This document shows, piece after piece, positions 52,523 to 61,756 of a stretch of DNA of 64,000 bases (its first letter is position 1; each line of letters starts with the position of its first letter). The stretch spans positions 166,350 to 230,349 of the forward strand of contig NZ_AOJG01000030.1 of NCBI RefSeq assembly GCF_000337375.1, in the 5' to 3' direction. This DNA is from Halorubrum lipolyticum DSM 21995. GTDB taxonomy: Archaea; Halobacteriota; Halobacteria; Halobacteriales; Haloferacaceae. Under the pieces are notes generated by a model. The model did not search any database. It was not told the DNA's origin and saw only the letters and a list, made by a program, of their open reading frames with translations. Position numbers and translations under genes: made by a program.

Positions 52523-53410
52523 TCACCCAACACCGAGCCGGATCGGGTCGTCGCTGGGCGCGAGCGCGAGCGAGACGGTCTCGCCGAGGTCGAACCGCCC
52601 GTCCGGACAGACGACCTTCACCCCGAATCCGCCGTCTCTCGCCGCGAACAGCGACAGCCCCACCACTCGCTCGCCGTTCGCGAGCGCGTCGACCGGTTCC
52701 CACGCGATACCGCGTCCGCGCGCGACCCCGACGCGGGTCCCCCACAGCGACACCGCCGTCCCGTCCGCGAGCGCGTCGAACGCGCCGCCGCCCGCGTAGT
52801 GCGCCAGCCCGCCGTCGAGGGGGATCCCGTCGTCGCTCGCGAGCGCCGCGAATCGCCGACCGGGGGCCGGGTGGGTCGGCCCGTCGAGGCGGACGTGCGT
52901 CGGTCCGCGCTCGACGACCGCACCGGTCCCGTCCCATCGCATCGGTTCGACCGGGGTGTCGACATCGACCGGGAGCGACCCGCTCGCGCGGAGCGCGTTC
53001 GCGCCCGGCGGTCTGAACCCCAAGTGGACGTGGTCGTCGACCCACCGTCCGAAGAACCCCGACCGCGTCAGCGGACCGAGCGCGTCGCCGACCGCGACGC
53101 GGTCGCCCGGCGACACCGCCGGGACCACGTGGAGGATCCGCGCGACCGTCCCGGGCGCCGCGCCGGCTCGTCGGCACCAGGCGTCGTCGAGCTCGACGAC
53201 GATCAGGTGGTCCTCGTCGGCGGCGTACGACCGGTCCGGGCAGCCGACGGTCCGCGTCTCGCGGACGACGCCGGCGACGGGCGAGAGGCCCGCCTCGCCG
53301 TCCGGGTAGAGGTCGATGGCGCGGCCGTCGTCGTGTGCGGGGTACGGCGAGTTGAACCGCGAGAACCGTCGGTAGCGGTCGAGCACGGCGGACGGGAGCG
53401 TGACCGTCAT
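52523..53410 (-). CDS. M23-like (lysostaphin-fold) protein
   Basis: A 295-residue protein with a lysostaphin-like architecture: H26-xxxxxx-D33 (AHDDGRAID) and a distal HVHLGFR (H-x-H), the ligand set expected in M23 zinc endopeptidases, plus the PVAGVV, VSPGDRVAVGDALG and FFGRWVDDHVH turns. Haloarchaea have no peptidoglycan, so the target must differ (S-layer, glycan or a structural role). No signal peptide, which is unusual for M23 enzymes. The C-terminal half (~residues 160-295) is another beta-rich region of unknown role. The function is inferred from motifs only. Confidence 0.6.
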   Translation of the reverse strand: MTVTLPSAVLDRYRRFSRFNSPYPAHDDGRAIDLYPDGEAGLSPVAGVVRETRTVGCPDRSYAADEDHLIVVELDDAWCRRAGAAPGTVARILHVVPAVSPGDRVAVGDALGPLTRSGFFGRWVDDHVHLGFRPPGANALRASGSLPVDVDTPVEPMRWDGTGAVVERGPTHVRLDGPTHPAPGRRFAALASDDGIPLDGGLAHYAGGGAFDALADGTAVSLWGTRVGVARGRGIAWEPVDALANGERVVGLSLFAARDGGFGVKVVCPDGRFDLGETVSLALAPSDDPIRLGVG

Positions 53411-53497
53411 CGGATCGTCACGTGGGGCTCGACGGCCTAGTGGCCGTCGGAGCCGACCGCCGCGGTCGTCCTCCGAGGCGCTCGTCTCAACACCGGA

Positions 53498-55177
53498 TCA
53501 GGTGCCGGTCGACTCGATCCCCGAGATGACGAAGCGCGCGCCGCCGGCCGCCGACTCCTCGACCGAGAGCTCCCAGCCGTGCGCCTCGGCGATGTCGCCG
53601 ACGATGGCGAGCCCGAGCCCGGTCCCGCCGCCGAGGGAAACGCCGCGCTCGGTCACGTCCGAGCGCTGGTCCGGCGGCACGCCGGGACCGTCGTCGGCGA
53701 CCGCGAGCGTGACGCCGTCCGCCCAGCGCTCGATCTCGACCCGCACCGCCACGTCCTCGCCGGCGTGTTCGATCGCGTTGCGGAACAGGTTCGAGAGGAG
53801 CTGTTCGAGCCGATCGCCGTCGGCGAGTACGGGCAGGTCCGGTCCGTCGACGGACAGCGTCGCGTCCGCGGTCTCGAGCCGCGACCAGACCCGTCTGGCG
53901 GTCCCGTCGAGCGAGACGCGGTCGACCTCGTCGACGGACTTCCCGGCGGTCGCCAGCGACAGCAGTCCCTCGATCAGGTCGTCCATCCGCTCGTGGGCGC
54001 TCGCGGCGCGGTCGAGCGCGTCGTCGTCGGTTCCGTCGCCGCCGCGGGCGAGTTCCACCGCCGCGGTCGCCGCCGCGAGCGGATTCCGGAGGTCGTGAGA
54101 GACGACGCCGGCGAAGTCCTCCAACCGCTCGTTCTGCCGCTCCAACTCGGCCTCGCGGCGTTCGAGTTCGGTCTGTCGGCGCTCTCGCTCGGTCACGTCG
54201 CGGAGCAGGAACACGTGTCCGCGGTCGGTGCCGCGGGGGTCCGTGATCGGGTCCTCTTGGATGTCGAACTGCCGCCCGTCGATCGAGATCGGGTGTTCCA
54301 CGCCCACCTCGAGGCGGGGGAACACGTCCGACAGCGAGGAGCCGACCGAATCCGGCGAGAGCAGTTCCTCCGCCGCGGGGTTGAGGTCGCGGATCCGACC
54401 GTCGGAGCCGGCGACGATGACGGGGTCCTGCATCACCTCGACGGCGGTGTCGCGGGCGACGACGGCGGCGTCGAGCGTCCCGAGCCAGAAGACGGTCCCG
54501 TACAGGAAGACGCCGTGGACCACGAGCGCGGTCGGGAACCACGCGAGGTTCGCGTAGCTCCCCGCGTCGACGACGGTGACGATCCCGCCGAGAAACGGGA
54601 ACAGCGTTCCGAGCAGGATCACGAACGTCTGGAGCCGGTAGCGGTTCCCGGTCCGGCGGTACAGGTCGACGACGACGAGAACCCCGGCGAGACACAGCCC
54701 GTAGGCGTACACCACGAACGCCGCGTCCGCGACCCCGAGACCGAACGAGAGCAGCGCGAACGGTCCCTCGACGACCGCCGACAGCGAGCGGCGCGCGAGC
54801 CCGTGGGTTCCGCTCGACCACGCGGTCAGCACCCAGACGAAGGCCGGGGCCGCGAGCGCGACGGTCCGGTTCTCCGTGCGCCACCGATCGTGTCCGGTGA
54901 ACGCGAGCACGAACGCCATCCAGATCCCGGGAACCGCGGCGAGCAGCGGCGTCGAGAGGTTGAGCGCGACGACCATCGCCAACTCGCTCGCGCTGGCGAC
55001 CCTGAGGGCGTACAGCAGCGAGACACCGCCGCCGCAAAACAGGTAGAGCGCGACCTCGGTCCCGCCCGGTTCGTCGCGGTCGGTCCACGCGACGTATCCG
55101 AGCCAGACGCCGATAACCCCGGCGAGCAAGCAGGCCGAAAGGTACGCCTGCACGGGCAGCGCGCCGAGATCGCTCAT
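53498..55177 (-). CDS. 7TM sensor histidine kinase
   Basis: A 559-residue membrane kinase: an N-terminal seven-helix sensor (HisK_N_7TM type; e.g. LLAGVIGVWLGYVAWTD and VVDLYRRTGNRYRLQTFVILLGTLFPFLGGIV), a PAS domain (VMQDPVIVAGSDGRIRDLNPAAEELL), a coiled linker of Glu/Arg (RRQTELERREAELERQNERLE), HisKA with the phosphoacceptor H in VVSHDLRNPLA, and HATPase_c with NLFRNAIEHAG, VADDGPGVP and GTGLGLAI. The ligand is unknown and no response regulator is adjacent. It is divergent from the 55307 gene. Confidence 0.93.
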   Translation of the reverse strand: MSDLGALPVQAYLSACLLAGVIGVWLGYVAWTDRDEPGGTEVALYLFCGGGVSLLYALRVASASELAMVVALNLSTPLLAAVPGIWMAFVLAFTGHDRWRTENRTVALAAPAFVWVLTAWSSGTHGLARRSLSAVVEGPFALLSFGLGVADAAFVVYAYGLCLAGVLVVVDLYRRTGNRYRLQTFVILLGTLFPFLGGIVTVVDAGSYANLAWFPTALVVHGVFLYGTVFWLGTLDAAVVARDTAVEVMQDPVIVAGSDGRIRDLNPAAEELLSPDSVGSSLSDVFPRLEVGVEHPISIDGRQFDIQEDPITDPRGTDRGHVFLLRDVTERERRQTELERREAELERQNERLEDFAGVVSHDLRNPLAAATAAVELARGGDGTDDDALDRAASAHERMDDLIEGLLSLATAGKSVDEVDRVSLDGTARRVWSRLETADATLSVDGPDLPVLADGDRLEQLLSNLFRNAIEHAGEDVAVRVEIERWADGVTLAVADDGPGVPPDQRSDVTERGVSLGGGTGLGLAIVGDIAEAHGWELSVEESAAGGARFVISGIESTGT

Positions 55178-55306
55178 CGTTACCTGACACAGTCAGAGGG
55201 TCGGCAAAACCTTTGTGTCACGCGGTCGCCGCCCGCCCCGAGCGACGAACGACGCGTGTCGTACGCACGTCGCAAACGGCTTGTCCGGTCGACTCCTCTC
55301 GCCGGT

Positions 55307-56020
55307 ATGCGCGTGCTCAGAGGTCGCGACCCCCGCCCCGCGGCGGACCGCGAGCACACGTCGACGCTGCTCGCCGACGCGGGCGACGGGACGCCGGGGC
55401 TCCGGGTGTGGACGCCGCCCCGGCAGTTCGCCTTCGGTCGTCGCGACGCCCGCGATCCGGGCTTCGAGCGAGCGAAGCGGCTCGCCGCCGATCGCGGGTT
55501 CGAGCCGATCGAGCGCGACGTGGGCGGGCGGGCCGTCGCGTATCCGGGAGACGCGCTCGCGTTCGCGCACGCGGTCCCGCTCGGCGACCGTGGCGGCCCC
55601 GGATCGATCGCCGACCGATACGAGCGCGCGACGGAGACGCTCCTCGAGGCGCTGCGCGGCCTCGGCGCCGACGTGTCTCCCGGCGAGCCGCCCGAGTCGT
55701 TCTGTCCGGGCGACCACTCGGTCCGCGTCGCCGACGGCGGCAAGATCGCGGGGATCGCACAGCGGGTCCGCGGGGACGCCGCGCTCGTGGCGGGCTGTCT
55801 GGTCGTCACACGGGCGGGCGCACGCGAGATCGCCGACGCCACCGCGGCGGTGTACGACGCGCTCGGCGTTCCGTTCGACTCGAACACGGTCGGGAGCGTC
55901 GCGGCGGCGGGGGGCCCGGAACGACCGAACTCCGTCGTTCGGGCGCTAGAGGACGCGTTTGTCGACGGTCCGTGGGGCGACGGCGACCCGCGGATCGACC
56001 GGATCGACCGCGACGGCTGA
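55307..56020 (+). CDS. Lipoate-protein ligase A family protein
   Basis: A 237-residue BPL/LplA/LipB-fold protein. The N-terminal QFAFGRRDARDPGFERAK and VGGRAVAYPGDALAFAHAVPL blocks, the conserved FCPGDHSVRVADGGKIAGIAQRV with the catalytic Lys, and the helical end fit LplA-type ligases. It could attach lipoate or octanoate; with lipA at 28175 it would complete lipoylation. The start at 55307 gives MRVLRGRD. Divergent from the kinase gene. Confidence 0.82.
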   Translation: MRVLRGRDPRPAADREHTSTLLADAGDGTPGLRVWTPPRQFAFGRRDARDPGFERAKRLAADRGFEPIERDVGGRAVAYPGDALAFAHAVPLGDRGGPGSIADRYERATETLLEALRGLGADVSPGEPPESFCPGDHSVRVADGGKIAGIAQRVRGDAALVAGCLVVTRAGAREIADATAAVYDALGVPFDSNTVGSVAAAGGPERPNSVVRALEDAFVDGPWGDGDPRIDRIDRDG

Positions 56021-56114
56021 GCGGCGAGCGCCGTCTGCGACGCGGTCCACTCGCGGATCGCGGGCGGCTCGCGCTTTCGACGTGCTTTTTATTCGCGGGG
56101 GTCTCGGTTCGCCC

Positions 56115-56507
56115 ATGGCCGAATTCAAAGTCGTCATCGCCGACCCCGACACCGGCGAGACGTTCCAGCGAGAGGTCGACGGACAGGACGCCAACCGGTT
56201 CCTCGGTCGCGAGATCGGCGACGAGATCGGCGGCGACGCCGTCGGGCTCTCCGAGCACACGATCGAGATCACCGGCGGCTCCGACGAGACCGGCCGACCG
56301 ATGCGCGAGGACGTCTCCGGCACCCGCCTGAAGGAGCTGCTCTTGGAAGGCGGCGTCGGCTTCGAGCCGTCCCGCGAGGGCGAGCGCAAGCGCATCACCG
56401 TCCGCGGCCGCGAGATCGACGACGACGTGGCCCAGATCAACGTCTCGGTCGTCGACGGCGACGACGTCGCCGCCGCGCTCGGCGAGGGCGACGCCGACGA
56501 GGAGTAA
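56115..56507 (+). CDS. rps6e: 30S ribosomal protein S6e
   Basis: A 130-residue archaeal S6e: MAEFKVVIADPDTGETFQREVDGQDANRFLGREIGDEI, followed by the glycine-rich ITGGSDETGRPMRED block and the short basic GERKRITVRGREI strand. It lacks the long C-terminal basic tail of eukaryotic S6, as archaeal versions do. Leaderless promoter: TATA-like CTTTTTATTC at ~56083-56092, 27 bp upstream. The next small ORF is 13 bp downstream. Confidence 0.95.
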   Translation: MAEFKVVIADPDTGETFQREVDGQDANRFLGREIGDEIGGDAVGLSEHTIEITGGSDETGRPMREDVSGTRLKELLLEGGVGFEPSREGERKRITVRGREIDDDVAQINVSVVDGDDVAAALGEGDADEE

Positions 56508-56520
56508 GCGCCCCGTTTCG

Positions 56521-56988
56521 ATGCCCCGCGTCCCCTCCGACGACGAGGGCGTCGCCTCGATACGCGTCTCGCTCGCCCGGAGCGGCGGCACTCGCCGCCC
56601 CTGCGTGCGGATCCCGGACGACGACGATCTCAGCGGGCGCGTTGAGTCCGGAAGCTGCGAGTCGCTGTCGATGGCCGCCGGCGACGTGATTCGGGTCGCT
56701 ATCGACCGCGAGGAGTACCACGCGCCGGTGCGGAGCGACGGCGAAGGGCGGGTGATCCGGGGCGCGTTCGACAACCGCCGGCTCGCGCGCGAGCCCGGCG
56801 AGGGGGAGAACCGCCTCGCCGCGTGGCTCGACGAGAACGACCGCGAACCGGGCGACGCGATCGTTCTCGACGTCGTCGTCCCCGACGAGCTGTACGGCCT
56901 CCGGGTTCCGGGCGAACGGACGGTGTACGAGGCGACGCGCGGCCCTCGGTCGTCGCTCTCGGACATCGCTCGGGACCTCGACGGCTGA
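56521..56988 (+). CDS. Conserved haloarchaeal protein downstream of S6e, 155 residues
   Basis: A small acidic protein, likely beta-rich: ASIRVSLARSGGTRRPCVRIPDDDDLS, MAAGDVIRVAIDREEYHAPVRSDGEGRVIRGAFDNRRLAREPGEGENRL and GDAIVLDVVVPDELYGLRVPGERTVYEATRG. Gene order after S6e suggests co-transcription and a translation-related or regulatory role. I recognise no characterised family. Confidence 0.65.
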   Translation: MPRVPSDDEGVASIRVSLARSGGTRRPCVRIPDDDDLSGRVESGSCESLSMAAGDVIRVAIDREEYHAPVRSDGEGRVIRGAFDNRRLAREPGEGENRLAAWLDENDREPGDAIVLDVVVPDELYGLRVPGERTVYEATRGPRSSLSDIARDLDG

Positions 56989-57074
56989 GTCGGGCGGGTC
57001 GTCCCGGCTCCTGCCGCTCCGCCACCCGCGCACGGGTCGGATCGCTTATTCTCGCGCGGACCCGATCCAGACGT

Positions 57075-58160
57075 ATGCAAGAGGTCGACGCGGATCTGAC
57101 GGCGCTCGACCGCGGGATCATCAACGCCTTCCAGGGCGGGTTCCCGGTGACCGAGCGACCCTTCGAACCGGCCGCGGCCGCGCTCCGCGAGCACGGGATC
57201 GACGTGACCGGCCCGGAGCTGTGCGAGCGCGTGCGCGAACTCGACGAGGCGGGGACCCTCTCTCGGTTCGGGGCGCTCGTCAACGCCGAAGAGATCGGCG
57301 GGGCGGCGTCGCTCGTCGCCATGCACGCGCCAGAGGACCGATACGACGAGATCGCGGAGACGGTCAACGAGTTCACCGCGGTGGCGCACAACTACGAGCG
57401 CGAGCACCCGCACCTCAACATGTGGTTCGTGGTGAGCGTCGCCGACCACCCGGACCCCGACAAAGACGGCGGCGATCGGGTCGACGAGGTGCTCGCGGAG
57501 ATCGAGGCGGCGACCGGCCAGGAGACGTACAACCTCCCGAAAGTTCGGGAGTTCCACGTCGGGGCGAAGTTCCTCGTCGACGGTCCGGTCCCCGAGGGCG
57601 ACGTCGACCTCTCCGACCTCGGGCCCGCGGTCACGCCGAGCGACCGGTCGACGCTCACGCCGGACGAGCGCGACCTCGTCGTCGAGATTCAGGGCGGGCT
57701 CCCGATCACGGAGACGCCGTACGCCGACGTGGCGGCCGCGATCGGCGCCGACACCGAATGGGTGATCGAGACGATAACGCGGTTCGACGCGGAGGGGAAG
57801 GTGCGTCGCGTCGGCGTCATCCCCAACCACTACGCGCTCGGGTACACCGAGAACGGGATGACCGTCTGGGACGTGCCCGAGGAGGCACTCGACGAGGTCG
57901 GGCCGGCAGTCGCGGGGCTCGGCTTCGTCACCCACTGCTACGAGCGACCCCGCCACGAGGGGGTCTGGGAGTACAACTTCTTCGCGATGACGCACGGGCG
58001 GACGGAGGCCGAGAGCGAGCGCCGGATCGCGGAGGTGAAGGAGCTGATGGACGAGTACTGGGAGGTCGGAAGGAACGACTGGGACACGCTGTTCTCGACG
58101 CGAATCCTGAAGAAGACGGGGATCCGCATCGCCGACCGCGCCGACAGCAACACGGCGTGA
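57075..58160 (+). CDS. Sirohaem decarboxylase, AhbA-AhbB fusion
   Basis: A 361-residue protein of two Lrp/AsnC-like halves. Half one (residues ~1-170) starts DADLTALDRGIINAFQGGFPVTERPFEPAA; half two (from ~193) has LTPDERDLVVEIQGGLPITETPYADVAAAIG, the paired wHTH plus ferredoxin-like folds typical of AhbA and AhbB. Together they decarboxylate sirohaem to 12,18-didecarboxysirohaem in the archaeal haem b pathway. In many organisms they are separate genes. It is leaderless with a TATA at ~57045-57053 and is first in an operon with precorrin-2 dehydrogenase and hemA. Confidence 0.92.
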   Translation: MQEVDADLTALDRGIINAFQGGFPVTERPFEPAAAALREHGIDVTGPELCERVRELDEAGTLSRFGALVNAEEIGGAASLVAMHAPEDRYDEIAETVNEFTAVAHNYEREHPHLNMWFVVSVADHPDPDKDGGDRVDEVLAEIEAATGQETYNLPKVREFHVGAKFLVDGPVPEGDVDLSDLGPAVTPSDRSTLTPDERDLVVEIQGGLPITETPYADVAAAIGADTEWVIETITRFDAEGKVRRVGVIPNHYALGYTENGMTVWDVPEEALDEVGPAVAGLGFVTHCYERPRHEGVWEYNFFAMTHGRTEAESERRIAEVKELMDEYWEVGRNDWDTLFSTRILKKTGIRIADRADSNTA

Positions 58161-58182
58161 CCCGCCGGACCGCGGTCTCACG

Positions 58183-58869
58183 GTGGCGCGCGTGATCCCG
58201 CTGTACCACGACTTCGCCGGCGAGACGGTGCTGGTGTTCGGCGGCGGCGCCGTCGGGTCGCGGAAGGCGTCTCGGTTCGCCGACGAGGCGCGGGTCGTCG
58301 TCGTGAGCCCCGCGTTCGACGACCGGCTGGCCGACCTCGCCGAGGGGGATTACGGGGCAGTAGACCTGGTCCGCGCCGCGCCGGACGCCGACGCGGTCCG
58401 CGGCTGGATCGAACGGGTCGAGCCCGCGCTCGTCGTCGCCGCCACGGACGACGCGGCCGTCAACGCGGCGGCCGAGGCGGCCGCGCTCGACGCGAACGCG
58501 CTCGTCAATCGGACCGACGTGTCGGCCGCGGACCGGCCGGGCAGCCGAGGGGCGCGGAGCGTCGTCGTCCCGGCGACGGTCGAGGACGACCCGGTCAGGG
58601 TGGCCCTCTCGACCGGGGGCGCGAGCCCGGCGCTGGCGAAGGCGCTCCGCGAGCGGATCGAGGCGGATATCGACGGCGCCGGCGCGATGGCGGAGCTGTC
58701 GGGATCCCTCCGGGCGGAGCTCAAAGACCGCGGTATCGCACCCGAGAAACGCCGGGAAGCGATCCGCCGCGTCGTGCGATCCGAGGGGGTTTGGAAGGGT
58801 TTACAAAAGGGGGATTCTTACGGTCGACAAGAGGCAGATTCCGTGATCGAGGAGGTACTCATCGAATGA
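58183..58869 (+). CDS. Precorrin-2 dehydrogenase/sirohydrochlorin ferrochelatase-type enzyme
   Basis: A 228-residue NAD-binding protein: VLVFGGGAVGSRKASRFADEARVVVVSP is the Rossmann loop; VVAATDDAAVNAAAEAAALDANALVNRTD and the later RVALSTGGASPALAKALRERIE match SirC/CysG(N)/Met8. It oxidises precorrin-2 toward sirohydrochlorin, feeding sirohaem to AhbAB. GTG start at 58183 (GTG 58192 is an alternative). 22 bp after ahbAB and overlapping hemA (ATGA). Confidence 0.92.
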   Translation: MARVIPLYHDFAGETVLVFGGGAVGSRKASRFADEARVVVVSPAFDDRLADLAEGDYGAVDLVRAAPDADAVRGWIERVEPALVVAATDDAAVNAAAEAAALDANALVNRTDVSAADRPGSRGARSVVVPATVEDDPVRVALSTGGASPALAKALRERIEADIDGAGAMAELSGSLRAELKDRGIAPEKRREAIRRVVRSEGVWKGLQKGDSYGRQEADSVIEEVLIE

Positions 58870-60209
58870 AGGAGACGGGCGCTATCACGGGCGTGAGCGT
58901 CGCCCACTCCCGCGCGACGGTCGACGAGATCGAGGCCGCGGGCGGCGACGGCGTCCGCGCCACCGTCTCGGACCTGCTCGCGCGCGACGGGGTCGAAGAG
59001 GCGTTCGCGCTCCAGACCTGTAACCGCTCGGAGGCGTACGTCGTCACCGATCGGACCGTCGACGGCTCGGTCGCGCTGGAGTCGTTCGCCCCCGAGGTCC
59101 GCGGCGGCGCGGTCCGCCGACTCGACCACGAGGAGAGCTTGGAACACCTGATGCGAGTCGCCTCCGGGCTCGAGTCGCTCGTACTCGGCGAGGACCAGAT
59201 CATCGGCCAGCTCCGCGAGGCGTACGAGGAGTCGAAGTCCGCGGGGGGGATCGGTCCCGTGTTGAAAGACGGAGTGACGAAGGCGCTCCACGTCGGCGAG
59301 CGCGCGCGCAACGAGACGTCGATCAACGAGGGCGTCGTCTCGCTCGGCTCGGCCGCGGTGCGGCTGGCCGCCGACGAGATCGACCTCACCGACGGCTCCG
59401 CGGTCGTGGTCGGCGCCGGCGAGATGGGGACGCTCGCGGCCCGGTCGCTCGACGACGCCGCGGTCTCGGAGATCGTCGTGGCGAACCGGACGGTACCGAA
59501 CGCGGCGTTCGTCGCCGGCGAGGTCGACACGCCCGCGGAGGCGGTGTCCCTCGCCGACCTCGCGACGGTGGTCCCGGACGCCGACCTCGTGATCGCGGCG
59601 ACCGGCAGCCCCGACCCGGTGATCCGGTCGGAGCACGTGACGGGCGCCGACCGGCTCGTCTGTATCGACATCGCGCAGCCGCGGGACGTGGACCCCGCGC
59701 TCGCCGATCACGACGGCGTCACGCTGTACGACATCGACGCCTTAGAGGACGTGACCCGACGGACCCGCGAGAGCCGCGAGGCGGAGGCGCGGGAGGTGGA
59801 GGCGATCATCGACGAGGAGCTCGACCGCATCTTGGAGGCGTACAAGCGGAAGCGCGCCGACGACGCCATCTCGGCGATGTACGCCGGCGCCGACCGTGTG
59901 AAGGCCCGAGAGGTCGACCGCGCCGTCTCGAAGCTCGAAGCGCAGGGAGACCTGACCGACGAGCAGCGCGAGACCGTCGAGGACTTGGCCGACGCGTTGG
60001 TCGGCCAGCTGCTCGCCGCCCCGACCCGCTCGCTGCGCGACGCGGCCGGCGAGGACGACTGGGAGACGATCCGCACCGCGCTCCAGCTGTTCGACCCCGA
60101 GTCGGACATGCTTCCGGGAGGCCCGGGATCGAGCGAGTCCGGACGCGACGCGGCCCCCGGAGACATCGAGGCGCCGCCGGACTCGGTCACAGAGGAACTG
60201 GACGACTGA
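58866..60209 (+). CDS. hemA: Glutamyl-tRNA reductase
   Basis: A 447-residue HemA. It reduces Glu-tRNA to glutamate-1-semialdehyde, the first committed step of C5 tetrapyrrole synthesis. Catalytic Cys52 in LQTCNRSEAY, the LVLGEDQIIGQLREAYEESKS block, NAD domain VVVGAGEMGTLAARSL, and the dimerisation helices DEELDRILEAYKRKRADDAISAMYAGA are visible. An acidic C-terminal extension of ~35 residues follows. Coupled to the precorrin-2 dehydrogenase gene. Confidence 0.95.
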   Translation: MKETGAITGVSVAHSRATVDEIEAAGGDGVRATVSDLLARDGVEEAFALQTCNRSEAYVVTDRTVDGSVALESFAPEVRGGAVRRLDHEESLEHLMRVASGLESLVLGEDQIIGQLREAYEESKSAGGIGPVLKDGVTKALHVGERARNETSINEGVVSLGSAAVRLAADEIDLTDGSAVVVGAGEMGTLAARSLDDAAVSEIVVANRTVPNAAFVAGEVDTPAEAVSLADLATVVPDADLVIAATGSPDPVIRSEHVTGADRLVCIDIAQPRDVDPALADHDGVTLYDIDALEDVTRRTRESREAEAREVEAIIDEELDRILEAYKRKRADDAISAMYAGADRVKAREVDRAVSKLEAQGDLTDEQRETVEDLADALVGQLLAAPTRSLRDAAGEDDWETIRTALQLFDPESDMLPGGPGSSESGRDAAPGDIEAPPDSVTEELDD

Positions 60210-60271
60210 CGCGCGGTCGCGACTCGGTTTGTAACTAGCCCGCGAGCGACGGCGACGCCTCGAACTTCGCC

Positions 60272-61756
60272 TCAGTCGCCGGCGACCGCGAACCGCGAGG
60301 CGTCGCCGTCGGCGGTCGGCGCGGTGACGAGCGAGACGCCGACGGTGAGGAGCGCCGACAGGACCATCAGCCCGAGCGCCACGTCCCAGCCGCCGGCGAC
60401 GGTGCGGGGCAGCGTCGGCACGGCGCCGACGACCGCCGACAACACCACGGAGAGGTACGCGACCTGCGGCACGAGCACGCCGGCGATCATCCCGGTCCGC
60501 GTCGTCCGGTCCCAGTAGAGGGCGCAGAGCACGGGGAGCGCGAGCAGCGCGAACCCGGAGAAGGCGGTGTCGCCGACCTCGATCAGCGTCCCGGGCCGGA
60601 AGAGGCTCGCGACGAACGCGGCCAGCGCGAAGACGGCGACGCCGAGCCGGGCGATCCACGCCTCGCGGCGCTCGGAGGCCTCGGCGTTGATCACGGGTCG
60701 GTACACGTCGCGGGTGAAGTACGACGAGCCGGAGAGCAGCATCGAGTCCGAGGAGGACATCATCGCGGCCATCGCGCCCGCGATCACGAGCGCCGCGAAC
60801 CACGCCGGCGTGTACTCGTTCAACACGACGGGGAGCACGTTCGCGCCCTCCGGGACCTCGATCGGCATCCCGGCCGCCCACGCGCCCAGCATGAAGGCGG
60901 GGACGAAGAGGAGGAGGACGAGGACCGGCCACAGCACGAACGACCGCTTCAGCGTCTCGCCCGACTTCGCGACGAAGAAGCGCTGGTTGATCTGCGGGAA
61001 CATCGTCACGCCGAACGCGATGGTGATCGCGGTGGAGACGATGAACCCGGGCGTGTAGCTGCCGCCGCCGAAGCCCCCGAACTCGGGTCGGGCGTCGAGC
61101 ATGGCGCCGGTGGCCGCGCCGACGCCGCCGACCGCCGAGACCACCCACGCGGCGGCGATCCAGACGACGGAGAGCATGAACAGCCCCTGTACCGTGTCGG
61201 TCCACGCCACCCCGCGCATCCCCGCGAGGACGACGTAGAGGATCATGAAGGCGGTGACCAGCGCCGCGCCGCCCCAGTAAGGGACGACGCCGTCGGTGAG
61301 CCCGACCAGCGCCTCGCCGGCGCCCATCTGCTGGAGCATGACGTACGGGAACAGCCAGAGGAGGCTCACGCCGGCGACGAGCGCGCGGAGCCCGGTGGAG
61401 CCGAACCGGTCGCCGAGCATCTCCCCGAGCGTGACGTACCCGTGTCGGTCGCCGATCAGCCACTGCTTGTAGCCGATGACGTACCACAGCACCGCGAACA
61501 GCACGCCGTCGAGCGTCCCCATGACGATCAGCCACTCCGGGCCGGCGGCGAACGCGAGGTTCGGGCCGCCGAAGAAGGTGAACGCCGAGAGCAGGGTGGC
61601 GAACGTGGTGAAAAGCAGCACGACCGTCCCGATCGAGCGGTTCGCGAGGTAGTAGTCCTCGGCGGTGGCCTCGGAGACGCGGTAGGCGACGAGCCCCACC
61701 GCGAGCGCGAACAGGAGGTAGCCGACGACGACGCCGAGCGACAGCCCGAGCGTCAC
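60272..61756 (-). CDS. Sodium:solute symporter family permease
   Basis: A 494-residue SSS-family transporter with ~13 transmembrane helices. Family marks include the helix pair YLLFALAVGLVAYRVSEATAEDYYLANRSIG, the FTFFGGPNLAFAAGPEWL re-entrant region, and MAAMMSSSDSMLLSGSSYFTRDVYRP. The co-encoded DUF3311 partner is coupled by overlap, typical of haloarchaeal transporters of pantothenate or carboxylate type. The substrate is not identifiable. It and its partner form a minus-strand operon. Confidence 0.9.
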   Translation of the reverse strand: MTLGLSLGVVVGYLLFALAVGLVAYRVSEATAEDYYLANRSIGTVVLLFTTFATLLSAFTFFGGPNLAFAAGPEWLIVMGTLDGVLFAVLWYVIGYKQWLIGDRHGYVTLGEMLGDRFGSTGLRALVAGVSLLWLFPYVMLQQMGAGEALVGLTDGVVPYWGGAALVTAFMILYVVLAGMRGVAWTDTVQGLFMLSVVWIAAAWVVSAVGGVGAATGAMLDARPEFGGFGGGSYTPGFIVSTAITIAFGVTMFPQINQRFFVAKSGETLKRSFVLWPVLVLLLFVPAFMLGAWAAGMPIEVPEGANVLPVVLNEYTPAWFAALVIAGAMAAMMSSSDSMLLSGSSYFTRDVYRPVINAEASERREAWIARLGVAVFALAAFVASLFRPGTLIEVGDTAFSGFALLALPVLCALYWDRTTRTGMIAGVLVPQVAYLSVVLSAVVGAVPTLPRTVAGGWDVALGLMVLSALLTVGVSLVTAPTADGDASRFAVAGD

